Positions 58,287 to 64,000 of a stretch of 64,000 nucleotides of DNA are shown piece by piece. Position numbers and translations under genes: made by a program. This DNA is from Cellulomonas fimi ATCC 484 (GTDB lineage: Bacteria > Actinomycetota > Actinomycetes > Actinomycetales > Cellulomonadaceae): the NCBI RefSeq assembly GCF_000212695.1, contig NC_015514.1, positions 868,001 to 932,000 of the forward strand. Direction: 5' to 3'. Positions within the stretch are counted from its first letter, which is position 1; the number at the start of each line of letters is the position of its first letter. The notes beneath the pieces were generated by a model. That model saw only the letters and a list, made by a program, of their open reading frames with translations. It searched no databases and was not told where the DNA came from.

Positions 58287-58375
58287 GACGCGTCTGCGAG
58301 CCCCGGGACGCGCCCGCCCGGCCGCGGACGCGTCCGTGCGACCGCGGGACGCGTCAGGAGATCCCGGGACGCGTC
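58287..58375. repeat. Phased array of five GACGCGTC palindromes
   Basis: Octamers at 58287, 58307 (variant GACGCGCC), 58327, 58348 and 58368 give spacings of 20, 20, 21 and 20 bp, two DNA turns each. Flanks share GAxCCCGG or CGCGG. They lie between pxpA and pxpB and end 87 nt before the pxpB start. GACGCGTC reads the same on both strands. Confidence 0.85.
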
Positions 58376-58461
58376 GGGTGATGCAGTGGCGGTCCGTGCA
58401 GGGCGGCGGTCGGAGGACGGAGGTCCTCGGCGCCGTGGCGCCGAGACGGCAGGATCGGGGC

Positions 58462-59235
58462 ATGACGACGGCGGACGGCGGGCGCGGTGTGGGCACGCCG
58501 GGCCGCGCGGGCGACGTCACGGGTGCCGAGCGGATCGTGCCGTTCGGCGACGACGCCCTGCTGGTGGAGCTACGGGACCTGGATGCGGTCCGTGCGCTCG
58601 ACGACGCCGTGCGCGCCGCGCGCGAGGGCGGCGCGCTGACGGAGGTGGTCGACCAGGTCCCTGCCGCGCGGACGCTGCTGCTGCGCGTCGCCGCGCACAC
58701 GGACCTCGCCACGCTCGCCGCCGACGTCGGCTCCCTCGTGCGGACGACCACGACCACCACCCCGGCCTCCACCCCGGCCTCCACGACGGCCGTCACCGTG
58801 CCGCGCGGTCGAGCGCCGCGCGACCCGGACGCCGCCGACCGGCTCGAGGTCGTGCGGCTGGACGTCGTGTACGACGGCGAGGACCTCGCGGAGGTGGCCG
58901 CGCTGACGGGGCTGACGCCCGAGGAGGTCGTGCGCCGCCACACCGCCGCGACGTACACGGTCGCGTTCGGCGGGTTCATGCCGGGCTTCGCCTACCTGGT
59001 CGGCCTCGACCCGGCGCTGCGCGTCCCGCGCCGGGACTCGCCGCGCCCCCGCGTGCCGGCGGGCGCGGTGGCGGTCGCGGACGAGTTCACGGCGGTCTAC
59101 CCCACGGCGACGCCGGGCGGCTGGCGGCTGCTCGGGCGCTGCGACGCGGTGCTGTTCGACGTCGCACGCACTCCGCCGGCGCTGCTCGTGCCGGGCCGCC
59201 GGGTGCGGTTCGTCGCCGCGGGGCGTGCACGGTGA
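58462..59235 (+). CDS. pxpB: 5-oxoprolinase subunit B
   Basis: A protein of 257 residues from ATG 58462, 6 nt after CAGGAT. KipI/AHS1 family: IVPFGDDALLVEL near the N-terminus, RLDVVYDGEDLAEVAALTGL, VAFGGFMPGFAYLVGLDP, PRRDSPRPRVPAGAVAVA and TPGGWRLLGRCDAVLFD. A Thr/Ala insert lies in the middle (VRTTTTTTPASTPASTTA). It acts with PxpC. Its separate leaderless-type start suggests its own promoter beyond pxpA. Confidence 0.92.
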   Translation: MTTADGGRGVGTPGRAGDVTGAERIVPFGDDALLVELRDLDAVRALDDAVRAAREGGALTEVVDQVPAARTLLLRVAAHTDLATLAADVGSLVRTTTTTTPASTPASTTAVTVPRGRAPRDPDAADRLEVVRLDVVYDGEDLAEVAALTGLTPEEVVRRHTAATYTVAFGGFMPGFAYLVGLDPALRVPRRDSPRPRVPAGAVAVADEFTAVYPTATPGGWRLLGRCDAVLFDVARTPPALLVPGRRVRFVAAGRAR

Positions 59236-60122
59236 CCGCGGAGCTCGAGGTCCTGCACCCGGGGCTGCAGACGCTCGTGCAGGACCTGGGCCGCCCGGGG
59301 TGGGCGCACGTCGGCGTCGGGCGCTGCGGCGCGGCGGACGCGGGCGCCCTGCGCCTGGCGAACCGCCTGGTCGGCAACGCGGAGGGTGCGGCGGGGCTCG
59401 AGGTGCTCATGGGCGGCCTCGGGGTGCGCCTGCGCGGTGCAGCGACGCTCGCGCTCGCGGGCGCGCCGGCCCCGGCGTGGCTGGACGACGTGCCGGTGGG
59501 TGCGCACGCGCCGCTCGAGGCGCGCGACGGTGCGGTGCTGCGGCTGGGCGCCCCGGCGCGGGGCCTGCGCACGTACGTCGCGGTGCGGGGCGGGCTGGAC
59601 GTCGAGCCGGTGCTCGGGTCGCGGTCCACGGACCGGCTCGCGGGCCTCGGCCCGTCGCCGCTGGCGGCGGGCGACGTGCTGCCGGTGGGGCCGCCCCCGC
59701 AGGCCTGGCCGCCGGTCGACGTGGCGCCGGTGGGGCCGTGGCCCCGGGAGGTGGTCCTGCCGGTGGTGCCGGGCCCGCACGCGGACTGGTTCGTCGACGG
59801 CGTGGCGCGGCTGTGGGGTGGGTCCGCGGGGCGCGCCCGCGCGGTGCACGGGTACACGGCGAGCCCGGACTCGGACCGCGTCGCGGTGCGGCTCGACGGT
59901 CCGCGGGTCGTGCGGCTCGCGCGCCGGGAGGGGGCGGAGCTCGCGCCGGCGGGGCTGGTCCCGGGCGCGGTGCAGGTCCCGCCGGACGGTCGCCCGGTCG
60001 TGTTCGGGGTGGACCACCCGGTGACGGGCGGGTACCCGGTCGTCGCGGTCGTGCGGTCCGCGGCGCTCGGCCTGCTGGGCCAGGTGCGTCCGGGCGAGCA
60101 CGTCCGGTTCGTCCGCGGGTGA
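59232..60122 (+). CDS. pxpC: 5-oxoprolinase subunit C
   Basis: A protein of 296 residues, GTG 59232 overlapping the pxpB stop by 4 nt. KipA/AHS2 (biotin-dependent-carboxylase-like) family: LEVLHPGLQTLVQDLGRPGWAHVGVGRCGAAD, RLANRLVGNAEGAAGLEV, YVAVRGGLDVEPVLGSRSTD and PVVFGVDHPVTGGYPVVAVV. It completes the PxpABC enzyme. A 260-nt gap then leads to nrdD. Confidence 0.92.
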   Translation: MTAELEVLHPGLQTLVQDLGRPGWAHVGVGRCGAADAGALRLANRLVGNAEGAAGLEVLMGGLGVRLRGAATLALAGAPAPAWLDDVPVGAHAPLEARDGAVLRLGAPARGLRTYVAVRGGLDVEPVLGSRSTDRLAGLGPSPLAAGDVLPVGPPPQAWPPVDVAPVGPWPREVVLPVVPGPHADWFVDGVARLWGGSAGRARAVHGYTASPDSDRVAVRLDGPRVVRLARREGAELAPAGLVPGAVQVPPDGRPVVFGVDHPVTGGYPVVAVVRSAALGLLGQVRPGEHVRFVRG

Positions 60123-60298
60123 GGCCTTCGCCGGGACGCTCCCGGACGGTGGGGCGAGGGCGACACGCCGACCGTCCCGGGACGGGGCGCAACGACACGC
60201 CGCGCGTCCGGGCGAAGTTCGCCACGCGTCGTCCGGCGAGGGCCCGGTGCGAAGGACCTTTGTCCCCGCCGGTGCCCGGGAGCCGGGCATAGAACTGG

Positions 60299-60342
60299 CA
60301 CATCTGGCCCTCCGGGGACCCGGGCGCCACAACATGTGGTGG
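60299..60342. promoter_or_regulatory. Probable NrdR box pair upstream of nrdD
   Basis: Two elements, CACATCTGG (60299-60307) and CAACATGTGG inside CCACAACATGTGGTGG (60327-60342, 7 of 8 palindrome pairs), are centred about 31 bp apart, three DNA turns. NrdR boxes upstream of ribonucleotide reductase genes occur as pairs with this spacing. The match to the NrdR consensus is partial, so an oxygen-responsive regulator is the alternative. Confidence 0.5.
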
Positions 60343-60382
60343 TCAGCGGCGAGGGCGCTCAGCACGAAGGGGAGCAGCGCAC

Positions 60383-62203
60383 ATGGCCGAGCAGGTCGTC
60401 GTGGATGTCGGGGCGTCGATCGACGAGTACCTGGACCGCCAGGACTGGCGCGTCAACGCCAACGCGAACCAGGGCTACTCGCTGGGCGGCCTCATCCTCA
60501 ACACCGCCGGCAAGGTCGTCGCGAACTACTGGCTGAGCCACGTGTACCCGCCCGAGGTGGGCCGCGCCCACCGCGAGGGCGACCTGCACATCCACGACCT
60601 CGACATGCTGTCGGGCTACTGCGCGGGCTGGTCCCTGCGGACCCTGCTGCAGGAGGGCCTCAACGGGGTCCCCGGCAAGGTCGACGCGCTCCCGCCGAAG
60701 CACTTCGGCTCGGCGATCGGCCAGATCGTCAACTTCCTCGGCACGATGCAGAACGAGTGGGCGGGCGCGCAGGCGTTCTCGTCGTTCGACACGTACATGG
60801 CGCCCTACGTGCGCCTCGACCACCTCACGTACGAGCAGGTGCGGCAGGGCGTCCAGGAGCTCGTCTACAACCTCAACGTCCCCTCGCGCTGGGGCACGCA
60901 GACGCCGTTCACGAACCTCACGTTCGACTGGACGTGCCCGCAGGACCTGCGCGACCAGGTGCCGTTCGTCGCGGGCGAGCCGTGCGACTTCACGTACGGC
61001 GAGCTGCAGCACGAGATGGACCTCATCAACCGCGCGTACATCGAGGTCATGACGGAGGGCGACGCGAGCGGGCGCGTCTTCACGTTCCCGATCCCGACGT
61101 ACAACATCACGCACGACTTCGACTGGGAGAGCCCGAACGCGGACCGGCTGTTCGCGATGACGGCGAAGTACGGGCTGCCGTACTTCCAGAACTTCCTCAA
61201 CTCCGAGATGAACCCGGGCGACGTGCGCTCGATGTGCTGCCGCCTGCAGCTGGACCTGCGCGAGCTGCTCAAGCGCGGCAACGGCCTGTTCGGCTCCGCG
61301 GAGCAGACGGGCTCGCTCGGCGTCGTCACGATCAACTGCGCGCGCCTCGGCTTCCTCAACCCGGGCGACGAGCACGGCCTGTTCGACGCGCTGTCGGAGC
61401 TGCTGGACCTGGCGCGCACGTCCCTGGAGCTCAAGCGGACGGTCATCCAGAAGTACATCGACGAGGGCCTGTTCCCGTACACGAAGCGGTACCTCGGCAC
61501 GCTCGACAACCACTTCTCGACGATCGGCGTCAACGGCCTCAACGAGATGGTCCGCAACTTCACGGGTGACGCCTACGACCTCACCGACCCGCGCGGGCAC
61601 GGGCTCGTGGTGCGCGTGCTCGACTTCGTCCGGGCGCGGATGGTCCGCTACCAGGAGGAGACGGGGCACCTCTACAACCTGGAGGCGACGCCGGCCGAGG
61701 GCACGACGTACCGGTTCGCCAAGGAGGACCGCCGCCGGTTCCACGGCATCCTGCAGGCCGGCACCGACGACCACCCGTACTACACCAACTCCTCGCAGCT
61801 CCCGGTCGGCTTCACGGACGACCCGTTCGAGGCGCTGGCCCGGCAGGACGACCTGCAGACGCGGTACACGGGCGGGACGGTCCTGCACCTGTACATGAGC
61901 GAGCGCCTGTCGACGCCCGAGGCCGCGCGCGAGCTGGTCCGGCGGTCGCTGTCGACGTTCCGCCTGCCGTACCTCACGGTCACGCCGACGTTCTCCGTGT
62001 GCGCGCGGCACGGCTACCTGTCCGGCGAGCACCCGACGTGCCCGCGCTGCGCCGACGAGGGCCACGGCGAGGTCGCGTGCGAGGTGTGGACGCGCGTCAT
62101 GGGCTACCACCGGCCCGTGAGCTCGTTCAACATCGGCAAGAAGGGCGAGCACGCGGAGCGCACGCCGTTCCAGGAGCGGGCGCTCGCCGGGCAGCCCGCC
62201 TGA
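60383..62203 (+). CDS. nrdD: Anaerobic ribonucleoside-triphosphate reductase
   Basis: A protein of 606 residues, ATG 60383 with GGGGAG upstream. Class III reductase: NANANQGYSLGGLILNTAGKVV, HIHDLDMLSGYCAGWSL, GAQAFSSFDTYMAP, FTFPIPTYNITHDFDWE, MCCRLQLDLREL (active-site Cys) and DNHFSTIGVNGLNEM. The C-terminal zinc site is CARHGYL/CPRC and the radical glycine is in RVMGYHRPV. It is about 100 residues shorter than E. coli NrdD because the N-terminal ATP-cone is absent, so allosteric on/off control by dATP is not expected. It makes dNTPs without oxygen. Confidence 0.95.
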   Translation: MAEQVVVDVGASIDEYLDRQDWRVNANANQGYSLGGLILNTAGKVVANYWLSHVYPPEVGRAHREGDLHIHDLDMLSGYCAGWSLRTLLQEGLNGVPGKVDALPPKHFGSAIGQIVNFLGTMQNEWAGAQAFSSFDTYMAPYVRLDHLTYEQVRQGVQELVYNLNVPSRWGTQTPFTNLTFDWTCPQDLRDQVPFVAGEPCDFTYGELQHEMDLINRAYIEVMTEGDASGRVFTFPIPTYNITHDFDWESPNADRLFAMTAKYGLPYFQNFLNSEMNPGDVRSMCCRLQLDLRELLKRGNGLFGSAEQTGSLGVVTINCARLGFLNPGDEHGLFDALSELLDLARTSLELKRTVIQKYIDEGLFPYTKRYLGTLDNHFSTIGVNGLNEMVRNFTGDAYDLTDPRGHGLVVRVLDFVRARMVRYQEETGHLYNLEATPAEGTTYRFAKEDRRRFHGILQAGTDDHPYYTNSSQLPVGFTDDPFEALARQDDLQTRYTGGTVLHLYMSERLSTPEAARELVRRSLSTFRLPYLTVTPTFSVCARHGYLSGEHPTCPRCADEGHGEVACEVWTRVMGYHRPVSSFNIGKKGEHAERTPFQERALAGQPA

Positions 62204-62880
62204 TGACGGACCGCACGACGGCGGCGGACGGGCTCGCGATCGCGGGCCTGACGCCGCTGTCGTCGTGCGACTGGCCCGGCAGGCTGGTGGCGACCGCGTT
62301 CCTCCAGGGCTGCCCGTGGCGGTGCACGTACTGCCACAACGCCGCGATCCTCGACCCGCGCACCCCGGGTGTCGTGCCCTGGTCCGACGTGCGCGACCTG
62401 CTGGACCGCCGGCGCGGGCTGCTCGACGGCGTCGTGTTCTCGGGCGGCGAGCCGACGCGCCAGGCCGGGCTCGTCGACGCGGCGCGGCAGGTGCGGGACG
62501 CGGGCTTCGCGGTCGGCCTGCACACCGGTGGCGCCTTCCCGCGGCGGCTCGAGGCGCTGCTCCCGTACGTCGACTGGGTGGGCTTCGACGTCAAGGCTCC
62601 CGCACACCTGTACCGGGCGATCACCCGCGCGGGCGGGCCCACGACGAGCGCGGACGCGGCGTTCGCGTCGCTGGGGCTCGTCCTGGAGTCGGGCGTGGAC
62701 GTGCAGGTCCGCACGACGGTCGACCCGACCGTGCTCACGGCGACCGACGTCGAGGAGGTCGCGGCCCTCCTCGCGGACCTCGGCGTCGAGGACCACGTCC
62801 TGCAGGAGGTGCGCCCCGACGGCACGACGGACGCGTACCGGCAGGCGCTCGCCGCGTCCGGCGCGGTGCTCGGGGCGTAG
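62203..62880 (+). CDS. nrdG: Anaerobic ribonucleotide reductase activating protein
   Basis: A protein of 225 residues, ATG 62203 sharing its A with the nrdD stop (TGATG). Radical SAM enzyme: CPWRCTYCH gives the CxxxCxxC [4Fe-4S] motif (Cys36, Cys40, Cys43), FSGGEPT is the SAM-binding GGE motif, and WVGFDVKAP and LRTTVDPTV-like strands follow. It puts the glycyl radical on NrdD. The tight coupling ensures matched synthesis. Confidence 0.94.
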   Translation: MTDRTTAADGLAIAGLTPLSSCDWPGRLVATAFLQGCPWRCTYCHNAAILDPRTPGVVPWSDVRDLLDRRRGLLDGVVFSGGEPTRQAGLVDAARQVRDAGFAVGLHTGGAFPRRLEALLPYVDWVGFDVKAPAHLYRAITRAGGPTTSADAAFASLGLVLESGVDVQVRTTVDPTVLTATDVEEVAALLADLGVEDHVLQEVRPDGTTDAYRQALAASGAVLGA

Positions 62881-63030
62881 ACCCGGGAGTCGACCCGGGA
62901 CGAGTCCCCCCGGCCGGGACGGGCCGCCCCTTCGGGCACACGTCCGTCCGGGTGACGATCCCCACGCCGCGTCGCCTCGTCCCCGTGCCGCCGGGAGTGT
63001 TTGAATCTCCGACGAGGGACGGGGGACCGG

Positions 63031-63372
63031 GTGCGGGTGACCAGCAGGGACGTCGGTGCGCGCACCGTGGTGCAGGTCGACGGGGAGGTCGACGTGTCCA
63101 CGGCCGACGCGCTGCGCGAGTGCGTCCTGCAGCTGCTCGACCGGGACCGCACCGACCTGGTGGTCGACCTCGGCGGCGTGACGTTCATGGACTCCACAGG
63201 TCTTGGCGTGCTGGTGGGGACGCTCAAGAAGGCCCGCCTGCTCGGCGGCCGGCTGCAGCTCGTCATCTCGACCGAACGCGTCGAGCAGCTGTTCCGCATC
63301 ACCGCCCTGCTGCCCGTGTTCACGGTCCACGCCAGCCTCGAGGCGGCGCTCGCGGACGACTCGGTCGCCTGA
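63031..63372 (+). CDS. STAS-domain anti-sigma-factor antagonist
   Basis: A protein of 113 residues from GTG 63031 (GGGGGA upstream). An in-frame TTG at 63001 would add ten residues. The single STAS domain has VVQVDGEVDVSTADALRECVL and the phosphorylation site FMDSTGLGVLVGTLKKAR, the SpoIIAA/RsbV pattern with Ser as phospho-acceptor. It probably controls an anti-sigma kinase not encoded here. Divergence to the next gene leaves no partner in view. Confidence 0.88.
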   Translation: MRVTSRDVGARTVVQVDGEVDVSTADALRECVLQLLDRDRTDLVVDLGGVTFMDSTGLGVLVGTLKKARLLGGRLQLVISTERVEQLFRITALLPVFTVHASLEAALADDSVA

Positions 63373-63430
63373 GCGGACGCGTGACGTCGACCGGCCGCAC
63401 GGTCCCTCCACCGCGCGACCGGCCGGCGGG

Positions 63431-64000
63431 TCAGTGGGGCGGGTTGACGAGGTAGAGGACGGTGTCCTCGCCACGGACCTCGGAGCGCACGAGGAGCACC
63501 CACCGGTCGCCCGTCTGCACGTACCGGTTGTCGTCACCCAGGGCCGTCGGCTCGCCCGTGTCGGGGGCGCCGAGCAGCGCCGCCGCGGCCTCCAGCCGGT
63601 CGTCGGCCGCGACGGCGACCTCGACGTACCAGGTGCCGTCGTCGAGCAGCCGGCCGTCGACGAGGCGCCCGGGCACCAGCGGCACGTCGTCGGGGAAACC
63701 GGCGGGAACGCCCGCGACGGGAGTCCGGTCGGCGACGCGCACGGTCCACGGGCCCGCCGCCGACTCCACGGGTGCGGTGAGGGGGCCGTCGTCGGCCGCG
63801 ACGTAGACCGCGTAGTCGCCCGGCGGCAGCAGGTCGCCGCCCGCACGGCCGGGCTGGTCGCACGTCCGCAGCGGGACGTCGAACGGTGCGGACGTCAGTG
63901 CCCCGTACGGCGCGACGGTCGAGCGGGCGGCGGTGTGCCGCGACGTCCCGACGACCCTGCCGTCGCGCACCAGCAGGACGCGGACGACGGTCGGCACGCC
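63431..64000 (-). CDS. Hypothetical protein, N-terminus beyond window
   Basis: The frame is open to the window edge, so the start is outside. About 190 residues are visible: beta-rich sequence with LVRDGRVVGTSRHTAARS, DLLPPGDYAVYVAADDGPL, GTWYVEVAVAADDRLEAAAALL and WVLLVRSEVRGEDTVLYLVN, without membrane helix in this part. No family was recognised. The pattern suggests an extracellular domain of a lipoprotein or secreted protein. Confidence 0.55.
   Translation of the reverse strand, partial: GVPTVVRVLLVRDGRVVGTSRHTAARSTVAPYGALTSAPFDVPLRTCDQPGRAGGDLLPPGDYAVYVAADDGPLTAPVESAAGPWTVRVADRTPVAGVPAGFPDDVPLVPGRLVDGRLLDDGTWYVEVAVAADDRLEAAAALLGAPDTGEPTALGDDNRYVQTGDRWVLLVRSEVRGEDTVLYLVNPPH

Noticed and set aside
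58287..58375. Replication-origin iterons or DnaA boxes
   Set aside because: The octamer is unlike TTGTCCACA-type DnaA boxes, and no rep, dnaA or dnaN gene is near.

Overview
The window is very GC-rich DNA (G or C at nearly every third codon position) from an actinobacterium. The gene set fits a plant-polymer-degrading, facultatively anaerobic member of the Cellulomonadaceae (genus-level inference): a secreted carbohydrate-active enzyme fragment, a GH127 beta-L-arabinofuranosidase with its own sugar ABC transporter and LacI regulator, a PL1 pectate lyase, a Tad/Flp pilus locus in the gene order known from Mycobacterium tuberculosis Rv3661-Rv3654c, and an oxygen-independent ribonucleotide reductase (nrdDG). 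No rRNA, tRNA, insertion sequence, integrase or CRISPR array was seen. Gene density is high. Many starts are GTG, and many operon junctions are 4-base ATGA/GTGA overlaps.

Layout. 0-1.2 kb: 3' end of a secreted modular enzyme. 1.4-5.3 kb: coupled operon of an OmpA-like repeat lipoprotein, a DUF3060 lipoprotein, a DUF4190 membrane protein and a two-component system. 5.3-12.1 kb: arabinose-polymer utilisation (LacI, binding protein, two permeases, GH127) with a clear promoter/operator. 12.1-26.4 kb: housekeeping and stress genes (LigD-like ligase, CBS protein, cysteine hydrolase, CAP protein, pectate lyase, Nudix, aldo/keto reductase, SDR/MarR pair, protein phosphatase, an SOS-box-controlled Cys-rich small protein, M15 peptidase). 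26.6-31.1 kb: TetR plus ABC exporter, then a CE1758/CE1759-type flavin enzyme pair. 31.2-36.4 kb: a six-gene coupled operon joining a receiver-PIG-L deacetylase fusion, an ATP-grasp enzyme, a PHP phosphoesterase, a tiny basic protein, a lone receiver and a PAS histidine kinase. 36.5-44 kb: FAD oxidoreductase, a TasA/SipW-type export cluster beside a GGDEF-EAL protein, MsrB, a NERD-like protein and a MarR regulator. 44-45.3 kb: two 5'-truncated genes fused back to back (MFS exporter and Old Yellow Enzyme), the mark of a deletion. 45.4-57.4 kb: malic enzyme, degenerate Fic protein, HAD phosphatase, Tad pilus operon, DUF1998 helicase. 57.5-60.1 kb: pxpABC 5-oxoprolinase. 60.1-62.9 kb: nrdD-nrdG behind a probable NrdR site. 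63-64 kb: STAS protein and a gene running off the end.

Themes. (i) Polysaccharide use is controlled locally: LacI-type palindromes lie over the transporter and pectate lyase promoters. (ii) About ten genes start exactly 6 nt after a hexamer with A at position 2 and T at position 6, the layout of leaderless mRNAs. One of these carries a LexA box inside the -10 and start region. (iii) Phased arrays of the palindromic octamer GACGCGTC lie between genes at 24.6 and 58.3 kb, and a 13-copy 10-bp repeat follows the pectate lyase gene. (iv) The strongest candidate for an undescribed system is the 31.2-36.4 kb operon, where small-molecule enzymes are wired to phosphorelay proteins.
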